A program made the position numbers and the translations under genes. This document shows positions 28,698 through 36,960 of a stretch of 48,025 nucleotides of DNA, one piece after another (position 1 is the stretch's first letter; every line of letters starts with the position of its first letter). Origin of the DNA: an uncultured Pirellulaceae bacterium. GTDB taxonomy: Bacteria; Planctomycetota; Planctomycetia; Pirellulales; Pirellulaceae. Location of the stretch: positions 1 to 48,025 of the forward strand of contig CALHPU010000085.1 of assembly GCA_938036435.1 (NCBI GenBank). The letters are read 5' to 3'. Under the pieces are notes generated by a model. The model was given only the letters and a program-made list of their open reading frames with translations, was not told the DNA's origin and searched no databases.

Positions 28698-31600
28698 ATC
28701 CAAAAACTATCGACGCCGAAATGCAGCAGTTTATGCGAAACGAAGTCGTCCGCGCCTCGGCGGGCACAGGAAAGACGTTTGCGCTATCCAATCGCTACCT
28801 TGTCCTGTTGGCTTCGGGCGTCGAGTGTCAGTCTATTCTGGCCACAACGTTTACCAAAAAAGGCGCTGGAGAGATCTTAGACCGCATCGTTCAGCGCCTT
28901 TCAAACGCGGCGCTCGACGAACAGGCAGCCGCCGAGCTTTCTAAGGAGTTAGATTTTGTCATCAGCCGCCGACGCGCCGCAGACGTATTGCTAGACCTGC
29001 TGAAGAACCTGCACCGACTTGAAATCAGCACTTTAGACAGTTTCTTCAACCGTGTGGCCAAGGTGTTTAGCCTAGAGTTGGGCCTGCCGCCGACTTGGGA
29101 CGTGGTCGAGGAGCAGCAAATCGAAGTCCTACGGGACATCGCTGTTCAAAATGTGCTGCTCAACGACAACGTTGAGACCCTGCTGAACCTGATGTCCCAA
29201 GGAGAATCTGACCGGCGGGTGTCCTCCTTGGTTTTGCAAACGGTCAAGGACGTCTACGAAACCTTTCGCGAATCGACGGACGAGGCGTGGAAGAAGCTTG
29301 AGGAACCGAGGCAGCGATTGAGCATCGATCAGATGGACAACCTCAAGCAAGAGGTGATACATCGCGAGTTCGACGTCAAGCCTTCACTGCTAAAGCACTG
29401 GAAGGTCGTCCAAGATTTGGTTGCTTCTGATCAGTGGGACAAGATCGCCGAACTGACTTCGACCCAAAACATTCTCGATGGCAATCCGAAGTACGGTCGG
29501 ATGACGCTTCCAGAAGACATGCTGCAGTTGTTCAACACCATCATCGTGCAGTGTCGTTGGTGGATCATACACCGTCTTGTCAAACGCAACCAATCGACGT
29601 GGGCGCTGCTAAAGCAATTTGGCGAAGTGTTCGAAGAATCGAAAGATGAACTTGGGCAACTAAGGTTTGCCGACGTGACTGATCGTCTGAAAACTATTGC
29701 CAGAGAGTGGACGACCGACCGATTTTCGTTCCGCTTGGACAATCAGATTCAACATCTGTTGCTGGACGAGTTTCAAGACACGTCTCCTGTTCAGTGGTCG
29801 ATCGTGAGACCCTTTGCGAAATCGGTCACCGAGAACGCAGCCGTCGGCCGTTCACTGTTTTGCGTCGGCGACATGAAACAGGCGATCTACGGTTGGCGTG
29901 GTGGCGTGGCTGAGATCTTTGATCTTGTGGAAGGCCAACTGGACAACCTACAGCCAACGGAACCACTGCTAAAAAGTTACCGGAGTAGTCCGGTGGTAAT
30001 TCAGTTCGTCAACGAAGTTTTCGCCAACATCGCGCAGTACAACTGCGATGACCCGATAACCAACGAATCGGTTAAACAATGGGCAAAGTGGTTTAAACCG
30101 CACACCACAGCACGTAAAAGTTACAAAGGTTTTGCCGCGATTGAATACGCGGCCGACCATGATAAAAAGGACGCCAACGGCAAGCCGACGATTAACCACC
30201 ATCTGGCAGCCCGCATCCGAAACGAAAACGTAAACACGGCGACCGTTGACCGAGTTCGACAATTGGTGCGTGACCTGCCACCGCACGGGACGATCGGTGT
30301 GTTGCTGCGAACCAACAAAGACGTTGGCGAGTTAATCTTCGACCTCCAAAAGGCCGGCATAGACGCCTCGGAAGAGGGCGGCAACCCGCTGACCGATTCG
30401 GCGGCAGTCGAAATGATCCTATCTGCGATGCAATTGTGCGATCATCCGGGTGATGACGTTGCGCGTTTCCACATTTCGAACGGACCGCTGCGGGAACTGT
30501 TTGATGTGGTACCCGAAGGTGATCTCAATCGAGCTGAAAACAAGAAAGCGGTTGCTGGGGGAGCTGCGAAAGTTCGACGAATGTTGGCCGAAAAAGGATA
30601 CGGCCCGACCGTTGAACTGATGGCGGGGCTACTCGCACCAGTTAGCACCCGCCGAGAATTACTTCGTCTACAGCACCTGGTGCGTCTCGCTTTCGGCAGC
30701 CCAGAACAGGCTCAGCAATGGTCGCTGCGACCGTCGAAGTTTGTGGAATTTGTCCGTGAGGTCAAAGTTGGCGATCAGAGTTCTGCGCAGGTGCGTGTGA
30801 TGACGATCCACAAGTCTAAAGGCCTTGAGTTCGATTCGGTTGTCTTGCCACTCAAAAGCAGCGACCGCAGCTGGTCCGGTTTTCCACCGGCGGTGGTCGA
30901 AGGACGTGATTCACCGACCGAACCGGCAAAGATCGTCACACGCTATGCCTCAGACGCTCATCAGAAACTACTGCCTGAAGATTTCCAGCAGGTGTTTACC
31001 GACGAAAAACGCCGCACGGTGCGGGAGGCCATGTGCGTGTTGTATGTGGCTTTGACACGTGCCGCGCGTTCGACACACGTTGTCATGTCATACGGAATTA
31101 AATACGACTCCAAGAAAAAGACATTCCCCAAATCAATGGGCGGCGTCTTGTTGGCGACCGTTGGCGAATCGGTCTCGCGCGAAGAAGGGATTGTTTACAC
31201 CTCACCGCTGGGCGATGAAGAGTGGTTCAAGGATCTGAAAGCACCCGAGCAAGAAACCGAACAGCAGAAGAGACTGAACGGATTCTATTTTGACGCAATC
31301 GCAGACCGACCCCAAAACCGTGTTCAAAACCGCGTTGCCTCGGGACGCGGCGTCGCTCGGGTTAAACCTTCCATGCTAGAGGGCGGAGACGAAATCGAAT
31401 TAGCCCAAATCTTCGGGCTCGGCGATCAACAAGTCGCATTGGAGCGTGGGCAGCTAATTCACGGCTGTTTTGAAATGGTGCGGTGGATCGAAGACGGACT
31501 GCCGGAGACCGATCGGCTACGGCAACACCTAGAGAGAATCTGCCCGTCGTCAGTGCTGATCGGCAAAGTAATTAGTGAATTCTTTTCGGCGATTAAGAAA

Positions 31601-32248
31601 GCGCCATTGAGCAAGCTGTTCAGCCATCAACAGTTCGCCGAACTGCATCCGGTTCATTTTGATGGTGAAGCCAATCGGATGGAGGTGCTTACCGAGCACC
31701 GTTTTGCCATCAACGTTCCTACAGGCGATGACGTCGAATTGATGGAAGGCGTGATCGACCGACTGATTCTAGTTTACAAAGATGGAGCCTTAGTTGCGGC
31801 AGACATAATTGATTTCAAGACGGACACCGTGGCCAAAGGCGAACTGCCGGCGAAGGTCGATTTCTACAAACCTCAGATGGCTGCCTACCGGCAAGCGGTC
31901 GCAATTCAATACGACATCGAATTGGACCGCATCGCCACTCGACTGGTATTTGTTGGCACAGGCGAGGTAGTCAACCTAGATTTCGCAGAAACAACGGTCG
32001 ACGCCATGTCCACTATCTCTCTGCCAAAGAACTCTACACAAGCTGCCCCTACGCCCGAGCGCGGCAAGCGAATTGTTTCCAGCACAGTCCCAGAAGAAGA
32101 ACTGGCCGTGTCGCATGCCGATCGCAAGAAACGGGTGATCAACCAAGGCGAAGGAGAACAACCGCCATCGCCCAAACCTACACCATCGAAGTTTCGAAAA
32201 AAGAAACCGAAACTTTCTCCCGGACAGAAAACGTTGTGGGACGAATAA
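28691..32248 (+). CDS. addA: AddA-like UvrD-family helicase-nuclease
   Basis: 1185 residues. UvrD/Rep helicase motifs in order: ASAGTGKT (22-29), TTFTKKGAGE, LLLDEFQDTSP, CVGDMKQAIYGWRGG, MTIHKSKGLEF and LYVALTRAARS. The C-terminus carries the second nuclease domain (HGCFEMVRW, EGVIDRLI, IDFKTD), so the protein unwinds and cuts DNA from ends as AddA does. A 3'-to-5' polarity is known for the family. The last about 80 residues are disordered, rich in K and P, and end GQKTLWDE; the QxxLW pattern could be a clamp-binding site (inference). The start overlaps the stop of the addB-like gene (ATGGTAG), showing translational coupling. It ends 32 bp before a convergent gene. Confidence 0.9.
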   Translation: MVDPKTIDAEMQQFMRNEVVRASAGTGKTFALSNRYLVLLASGVECQSILATTFTKKGAGEILDRIVQRLSNAALDEQAAAELSKELDFVISRRRAADVLLDLLKNLHRLEISTLDSFFNRVAKVFSLELGLPPTWDVVEEQQIEVLRDIAVQNVLLNDNVETLLNLMSQGESDRRVSSLVLQTVKDVYETFRESTDEAWKKLEEPRQRLSIDQMDNLKQEVIHREFDVKPSLLKHWKVVQDLVASDQWDKIAELTSTQNILDGNPKYGRMTLPEDMLQLFNTIIVQCRWWIIHRLVKRNQSTWALLKQFGEVFEESKDELGQLRFADVTDRLKTIAREWTTDRFSFRLDNQIQHLLLDEFQDTSPVQWSIVRPFAKSVTENAAVGRSLFCVGDMKQAIYGWRGGVAEIFDLVEGQLDNLQPTEPLLKSYRSSPVVIQFVNEVFANIAQYNCDDPITNESVKQWAKWFKPHTTARKSYKGFAAIEYAADHDKKDANGKPTINHHLAARIRNENVNTATVDRVRQLVRDLPPHGTIGVLLRTNKDVGELIFDLQKAGIDASEEGGNPLTDSAAVEMILSAMQLCDHPGDDVARFHISNGPLRELFDVVPEGDLNRAENKKAVAGGAAKVRRMLAEKGYGPTVELMAGLLAPVSTRRELLRLQHLVRLAFGSPEQAQQWSLRPSKFVEFVREVKVGDQSSAQVRVMTIHKSKGLEFDSVVLPLKSSDRSWSGFPPAVVEGRDSPTEPAKIVTRYASDAHQKLLPEDFQQVFTDEKRRTVREAMCVLYVALTRAARSTHVVMSYGIKYDSKKKTFPKSMGGVLLATVGESVSREEGIVYTSPLGDEEWFKDLKAPEQETEQQKRLNGFYFDAIADRPQNRVQNRVASGRGVARVKPSMLEGGDEIELAQIFGLGDQQVALERGQLIHGCFEMVRWIEDGLPETDRLRQHLERICPSSVLIGKVISEFFSAIKKAPLSKLFSHQQFAELHPVHFDGEANRMEVLTEHRFAINVPTGDDVELMEGVIDRLILVYKDGALVAADIIDFKTDTVAKGELPAKVDFYKPQMAAYRQAVAIQYDIELDRIATRLVFVGTGEVVNLDFAETTVDAMSTISLPKNSTQAAPTPERGKRIVSSTVPEEELAVSHADRKKRVINQGEGEQPPSPKPTPSKFRKKKPKLSPGQKTLWDE

Positions 32249-32280
32249 AGCGACCGTTGCGCAACGTTATGCCGCAGCCG

Positions 32281-33072
32281 TCAATTCGGCAGCTTGCCAC
32301 CGAAAAGTTTCTCAGACAAAATGCGTACGGTCTTGTTCATCCAAATGATCATTACCGTGAAGCCAAGTGATAAAAACACGGAGACCACCAGCGCTACCAA
32401 CAATTGGCCATAGCCACCTCCCGGCTTGTTCAGTTGGCTGGCTGCTCCGAAGATCGCCATCATTCCTGCCAGCCAAAAAGTGCAGACTAGCAAACTTCCG
32501 ATGCCGAAACGAAGCTCCTTCTTCGGCAAGCGACGTTGAGACGGCTTAAAGGCAACTCGCTGCTCAAATTTTCGTATTTCTCGCTCGATCGCCAACCAAG
32601 CCCCAGATTGCAGCAACACAATCAACATCATTGGCCCAAAACAAATGTAGATAAATCCAGCACCGCTGCCCAGTGTATTCCCGATCGCGAACATCGGAAC
32701 GAACAAGACGAACAGCCCGGTCAAACAGGCGGCCGTGGCCGCGGCGTAACGCGACGTAAGCAACCAACCCAGCGACGAGTTCATTGCCCGAATGACAAGA
32801 AAGACAACTCCACCGACAATAGCGATCAACGCGGTGAAGCTTAGAGGCCAGACGATGAGGATCACAAGACCGATGCCATAAGACTCGATTGCTAGGACCA
32901 GCGACGTCAAGATGGAATAGACTAGGCCACCGACCAACATTCCCAAATACCCATTCCAATAGGCTTCGGATGTATGAAGTCGCTGCCACGCCACGTCGAT
33001 CGTGTCTATTGCAATGATCGGAGCGCGGGCTTTCTCATCCCTTATCACTTGGCTGGAGCTATCGGTGGTCAT
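32281..33072 (-). CDS. Multi-span membrane protein of unknown function
   Basis: 263 residues with about six hydrophobic segments (near 45-65, 68-95, 105-130, 135-157, 190-213 and 222-245), separated by a charged loop (IEREIRKFEQRVAFKPSQRR) in the middle, which probably faces the cytoplasm. The first 40 residues are hydrophilic (APIIAIDTIDVAWQRL). No family is recognised. It is encoded 62 bp downstream of the DUF1559 gene on the same strand and might be the tail of that operon, but the gap is larger than others there. A perfect palindrome CGTTGCGCAACG (32255-32266) lies between its end and that of the convergent helicase gene. Confidence 0.7.
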   Translation of the reverse strand: MTTDSSSQVIRDEKARAPIIAIDTIDVAWQRLHTSEAYWNGYLGMLVGGLVYSILTSLVLAIESYGIGLVILIVWPLSFTALIAIVGGVVFLVIRAMNSSLGWLLTSRYAAATAACLTGLFVLFVPMFAIGNTLGSGAGFIYICFGPMMLIVLLQSGAWLAIEREIRKFEQRVAFKPSQRRLPKKELRFGIGSLLVCTFWLAGMMAIFGAASQLNKPGGGYGQLLVALVVSVFLSLGFTVMIIWMNKTVRILSEKLFGGKLPN

Positions 33073-33134
33073 AAAGTAACTCTTCTGGGTTAGCGCGATT
33101 CACGCAGGCTCGAATCGTCGCTGAATTGGCTAGT

Positions 33135-34205
33135 CTAAAGGTCCAACGATCCCATCATTTCACCGTCCTCACGATTGCCTAACTTTTCCCAAAGCGCGGG
33201 TGCACTACTGTTGCTGAAAGCATGGACAGAGCCGTCGGCGAGGCAAAAATTGATCGTGCCGGGATGGATGCTACTAAAACCACCAACAAAGTCCGGTTTG
33301 GGAACAATCCCACCAAGATTGGCTTTGTAAACTGTCTGATAATCGGCAAGCTCACCCATATTTCGCAGAGCCGCACGGGTTCCTGACGCCCAGCCTAGAT
33401 TCCAGTCCTTGTCAGGAACGTATTCGCCGAACATGATCGTGTTGCTACTGCCGTCGTAGATGTCATCGAAACCAATTCGGCTGTTCAAGAAGAACAAACC
33501 ATTGTTGTCGCTGTCGATGGGAGTTTCACTTCCGTGATGACAGCCAGCGTAACTCGAAATGGCCACGGTATCAGTCCCTTGGCCTGCAGGATCGAGATTG
33601 TTACTTCCATCCAAACTAAGGTTTAGGAACTGATCATCTTCACCAGACTCTCCACCTTCCCCCTCTGTTTTAGTCGAAAAATTAAGAGACAGGTCGCACA
33701 CATACTCTCCCTGAGACGGACAAACCAAAACCGGAACGTGCAACTCCCTGACCGGACCATTAACTGGAGCGTACGTTCCAGCCTTAACATCAAAACGGTC
33801 AGCCATTCCCCGTTGCTCAAGGTACGGCAGCAACTGTACAAACAGGCTGACGTGCTGGCCATTAGGCAACGACAGAATAGGCCCTTTGCCGCTGTCCACC
33901 ACGCCTTCTGGGAAGCGCTCATTGGAAAACTCATAATTGTGCACTGCCAAACCCAGTTGCGCGATATTGTTCAGGCATTGCGTTCTTCTGGCCGCCTCTC
34001 GACATTGTTGCACCGCCGGTAGCAGCATACCGACCAAGATCCCAATAATGGCGATCACCACCAACAATTCCACCAACGTGAAACCGATACGGCTTGCAGA
34101 CTTCCGTCGTTTTCTCGTAGCACTCCGTTCAGATCTAAAATTAGAAGCGAGTCGCCTGATCGATTGAAAACTAGTTGAACGTTGCTGACGAAGACTCAAC
34201 TCCAT
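33135..34205 (-). CDS. DUF1559 prepilin-like protein, last gene of the GspF/pseudopilin operon
   Basis: 356 residues from the ATG at 34203-34205. It has the prepilin signature [20 protein letters not shown], then PAVQQCREAARRTQCLNN, and H-PGTINFCLA-DG, the H-x9-DG motif. The frame is open to an ATG at 34460 that has GAGG six bases before it and overlaps the upstream stop by 8 nt, so that may be the real start; but residues 10-85 would then be encoded by interspersed-repeat DNA and the leader would be over 120 residues, so the shorter one is preferred. As the last member of a tight operon with GspF-like and pseudopilin genes, it is probably the major pilin-like subunit. The family's function is unknown. 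Confidence 0.85.
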   Translation of the reverse strand: MELSLRQQRSTSFQSIRRLASNFRSERSATRKRRKSASRIGFTLVELLVVIAIIGILVGMLLPAVQQCREAARRTQCLNNIAQLGLAVHNYEFSNERFPEGVVDSGKGPILSLPNGQHVSLFVQLLPYLEQRGMADRFDVKAGTYAPVNGPVRELHVPVLVCPSQGEYVCDLSLNFSTKTEGEGGESGEDDQFLNLSLDGSNNLDPAGQGTDTVAISSYAGCHHGSETPIDSDNNGLFFLNSRIGFDDIYDGSSNTIMFGEYVPDKDWNLGWASGTRAALRNMGELADYQTVYKANLGGIVPKPDFVGGFSSIHPGTINFCLADGSVHAFSNSSAPALWEKLGNREDGEMMGSLDL

Positions 34206-34440
34206 GTAGGATGGGCACTCCCGCCCGTCTTCATCATCTTTCTCAACTCGGCCAAGGGTGGCCAAGCTACAGTGAAAACGGCACTCTCCAATGTTCAGTT
34301 TCGACGAAGCACTGAAACCCTGCTCCGGCTTTAAAGTGGGGCATGCATCCTGCTTGCCAGTATTAAACATCCTAGAATTCGCAAGCTGGAAGCTTACGCC
34401 ACAGGAAACGCTCCTGATTTCAAGTCCGTCCAGCGGAGAA
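34206..34440. repeat. Composite interspersed repeat inside the operon, read through in frame
   Basis: Read on the minus strand, the segment contains GCAAGCAGGATGCATGCC, TGTGGCGTAAGCTTCCAGC and GACGGGCGGGAGTGCCCATC, which I recall as recurring in intergenic repeats of planctomycete genomes (giving the tell-tale QDACPT and CGVSFQLA translations). They occupy the interval between the stop of the pilin-like gene and the DUF1559 prepilin leader and keep an open frame to it. Family membership is from memory, not checked. Confidence 0.55.
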
Positions 34441-34452
34441 GATAGCTTTATC

Positions 34453-34872
34453 TCATTCATTGTTTGCCTCTACTTTCTTAGGTTTTTCTTCTTTGCCAAA
34501 AGATCTTGAACGTCGCGTCACAGTGGTCTCGTTCTTCGCATCACCAATCAGCACAGACAGTAAAACGTCCTTTTCCTCAGTTTCCTTAGCCGTCACCTCT
34601 GCAGGTTTTCCATTTGGCAACTTGAAGCTGATCTTCAGCGGTTTGGCGTCGTCAGCTTTGCCGAGAGTTTTTCGCCATTGTTTGAATTCCTTGCTGTTAG
34701 CCGCCGCGTCGAGCAACAGACGTGTCTGTTCTACTTGCAACGTGCGACTCAGATGCCGGCGTTGCTTGATACTGGTCTGCATGGCAACCATGGTCAGTGC
34801 TAAAGCAATTCCAATACAGGCAAGCACCACAATCAGCAGTGTGCCCTCACGATGACTCGCGCGTATTTTCAT
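34453..34872 (-). CDS. Pilin-like minor membrane protein (third in pseudopilin set)
   Basis: 139 residues from the ATG at 34870-34872, which overlaps the preceding stop (ATGA). One N-terminal membrane helix (TLLIVVLACIGIALALTMVAM) follows a basic start MKIRASHREG. G then TLLIVV lacks the Glu5 and the FTLxE consensus, so it may be a minor, PilX/GspK-like component or simply an anchored accessory protein. The rest is a small soluble domain, rich in K and E, with a disordered tail (GKEEKPKKVEANNE). It has AAAGG eight bases before the start. Position between a GspJ-like pseudopilin and the DUF1559 gene supports a role in the pseudopilus, but no family can be named. Confidence 0.75.
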   Translation of the reverse strand: MKIRASHREGTLLIVVLACIGIALALTMVAMQTSIKQRRHLSRTLQVEQTRLLLDAAANSKEFKQWRKTLGKADDAKPLKISFKLPNGKPAEVTAKETEEKDVLLSVLIGDAKNETTVTRRSRSFGKEEKPKKVEANNE

Positions 34873-35402
34873 TGAACTGCCTTTCTTGGTCCGGCACGAA
34901 GATAGAACTGCAACTTGGGCGTTTCGAGGCTGCCAATCGATTTCGACAAATCGCCCGAGACCGCAACGACAGGTTTCTGCTTGATCGTCAGCGACACCCA
35001 GTCCGGTAGTTCCTCCGCTCCCCAAGTCGCTTCAACGTTATTACCAATGCTATATATTTCAAGGCGATCGTTTCCAGCATCATCTTGTGACTTCGGCCTG
35101 TGTACCCGTTCAATCACGCTGTTCTTGATTACATAAAGCGTCTCTATTCCATCCCGTTTGAGTTTCATCGTGTTATCATCGACGCTAACAATGTCGCAAA
35201 GTGCGATCCGTATTCGCAAATCCTCCGAAAGGCGGCTCAACTGCTGATGCACCGCCGCGCGATCTTTGACAGCGCTGCCGAACTTCATCGACGCATGAAT
35301 CCACGAAACGGCGACAGACATCACCATAGTTATCGCGGACATCATCACGATTAACTCGACCAACGAATAACCAGCAGTATCTCGAAATCGTCGTGCGCTC
35401 AT
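34869..35402 (-). CDS. Pseudopilin, GspJ/PulJ-like
   Basis: 177 residues from the ATG at 35400-35402, overlapping the previous stop by 4 nt (ATGA), with GGAAGG upstream. The leader MSARRFRDTAG is followed by YSLVELIVMMSAITMVMSVAVSW, with Glu5 (SLVEL) and a hydrophobic helix as in type IV pseudopilins, and the G before Y as the cleavage site. The rest is a soluble beta-rich domain (VSVDDNTMKLKRDGIETLYV), like GspJ or PilW minor pseudopilins. It should be processed by a prepilin peptidase encoded elsewhere and act at the tip of a pseudopilus. Confidence 0.8.
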   Translation of the reverse strand: MSARRFRDTAGYSLVELIVMMSAITMVMSVAVSWIHASMKFGSAVKDRAAVHQQLSRLSEDLRIRIALCDIVSVDDNTMKLKRDGIETLYVIKNSVIERVHRPKSQDDAGNDRLEIYSIGNNVEATWGAEELPDWVSLTIKQKPVVAVSGDLSKSIGSLETPKLQFYLRAGPRKAVQ

Positions 35403-35836
35403 TTGGACGTCCCTTCCATCAGCCACCCAGACAGTCGGGCTCGATTGGGACGCGCATCAGCGCGCGTCCCGTTGCTGTTGCGCCACTGTATTTCGAGATC
35501 AACCCGCTCCCCAATTGCATCTTTGACTACTTTGGCAGACAACGTCGGCTTGGGGAGTGCATTGCCGCAGATTACTGAAGGCTTCAGCTCTCCGATTGCG
35601 GCCTCAATATCTTCAGTGCCGACACGTGTTAGAACATCCAATTGATTCGCCAGCTCCCCCGTGGCCACGCGGTGGTGCCGAATGTCTTTCCAAACCAGAT
35701 TGACTTTATGAAACATCGTCGCCGTAACGCTCATCACCGCCATCAACAGCATCACCGAAGCCAGTAATTCTATCTTGGTGAAACCGCTAGGGAGATTTGA
35801 TTGCATTGTTCGAAACTGGCGTGCATTTTTGATCAT
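35399..35836 (-). CDS. Pseudopilin, GspI/GspJ-like
   Basis: 145 residues from the ATG at 35834-35836, overlapping the preceding stop (ATGA) and with AGGGGGA five bases upstream. The prepilin leader MIKNARQFRTMQSNLPSG is followed by FTKIELLASVMLLMAVMSVTA: Glu5 is kept but the usual FTLxE is FTKIE, a basic residue in the helix start, which is odd. The C-terminal part is a short beta-rich domain (VDLEIQWRNSNGTRADARP). Probably a minor pseudopilin of the same apparatus. Confidence 0.8.
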   Translation of the reverse strand: MIKNARQFRTMQSNLPSGFTKIELLASVMLLMAVMSVTATMFHKVNLVWKDIRHHRVATGELANQLDVLTRVGTEDIEAAIGELKPSVICGNALPKPTLSAKVVKDAIGERVDLEIQWRNSNGTRADARPNRARLSGWLMEGTSK

Positions 35837-36960
35837 GGCTGTCCCCCTGCCAATCCATAGATGACCGCCAACAAAGAGCCAAAAATGCTTAACGCCACCA
35901 GAAAAACAATTAACCCAATCAAACAGTGCCCTGCTCCCAGTAAGATTGTCGCCCAAACTTTTCTGGTAGAAGCGCGTCTCAATCGCTTCGCCCCAATCAT
36001 CTTCTCAAACAACCAATCCTTAAGTTCTTTGTCGTCTGTCATCGACAACGCGGCCGATTCCGATTTGCTTAGAATGCCTATCATGGAAGGAGACTCGCCC
36101 CACCGGCTGATTGTGCGCGGCATCTCGTTCGCCGTATCGTTGACTCCCCCAGTTTCACCAGTCAACACCGCGCTAGTCTCAACGGCCGGTCGCAACTCCC
36201 ACGCTTTAAACAAGCGTTTTTGATCCTTGCCGTGCCAATGAAGAGCGGTCCAGTTGCGTGAAGACCAACGCTGCAACCATTTCCCAATGCTTGGCCCCCG
36301 AAGGTAGTAAAACCCAATGGCGAGCATCAAGAAGAACGGAATGAACCAAAAATAAGTAAAACGAGCCGCCCAAATCATCAAGAACTGCGCTGCCGGAGTC
36401 ATCTCGAGTCCGAACTCCCCAAATATCTTTTGAAATTCGGGAATAATGAACAGCATGATAAAAACGACCACGTTCATCACGACCAGCCCGGTCACACTAA
36501 ACCGCAACACTTTCGCCAAAATCGTCTGTTCATGAGGAACCAGCACGCCAGAGATTAAAGGACGTTCCTGCCAACAATTGAAAAATTCGTTAAGCTGCCT
36601 TTTGGCAACGGCGATCCTCAACGCTTCGTGGGTAAGCGTCCCGATGACACCGTTTGAAGTAAGCGCTGCCAACACCCCCGTGCCTGACGAGATAGAACTC
36701 AGCGCGTTAGCGATCTGATGCTCGGTGGTCGTATTTACATCGCGGGCAAAACTTTCTAACAACGCTTTCAAAGTCGCGGCGTCCCACACTCCCGCTTCCG
36801 ACTGCCACGCGGCCGCCAGCATGGAAACGATCATTTGCTCTTGAATCGGGATGGCGCAACAAAGTTCATCAATCGTCTTGCATTGCCAGTTGAGGACGCC
36901 GGGAAGATGATCTGCAACAGCCGGTTGCTGCTTCTTTGAGGGCTGATTGTGATCAATCAA
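35833..36960 (-). CDS. GspF-like inner-membrane platform protein (third of three)
   Basis: 375 residues. The start is set at TTG 36958-36960, which overlaps the preceding TGA (TTGA) and has AGGAGGA five bases upstream; a longer frame to 37083 lies in the previous gene. The N-terminal half is a soluble helical domain (about 1-150). Then come one helix (FSVTGLVVMNVVVFIMLFII), PEFQKIFGEFGLEMTPAAQF, which is the loop typical of GspF/PilC after the first helix, a second helix (FIPFFLMLAIGFYYLRG) and a C-terminal helix (LIGLIVFLVALSIFGSLLAVI). The usual P in LP is replaced by MTP. It should recruit the assembly ATPase and pseudopilins; no ATPase gene is present here. Confidence 0.8.
   Translation of the reverse strand: MIDHNQPSKKQQPAVADHLPGVLNWQCKTIDELCCAIPIQEQMIVSMLAAAWQSEAGVWDAATLKALLESFARDVNTTTEHQIANALSSISSGTGVLAALTSNGVIGTLTHEALRIAVAKRQLNEFFNCWQERPLISGVLVPHEQTILAKVLRFSVTGLVVMNVVVFIMLFIIPEFQKIFGEFGLEMTPAAQFLMIWAARFTYFWFIPFFLMLAIGFYYLRGPSIGKWLQRWSSRNWTALHWHGKDQKRLFKAWELRPAVETSAVLTGETGGVNDTANEMPRTISRWGESPSMIGILSKSESAALSMTDDKELKDWLFEKMIGAKRLRRASTRKVWATILLGAGHCLIGLIVFLVALSIFGSLLAVIYGLAGGQP

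Noticed and set aside
33073..33134. 62-bp gap as a terminator of the pseudopilin operon
   Set aside because: No hairpin with a T tract is visible, so whether the 32281-33072 gene is in the operon cannot be decided.
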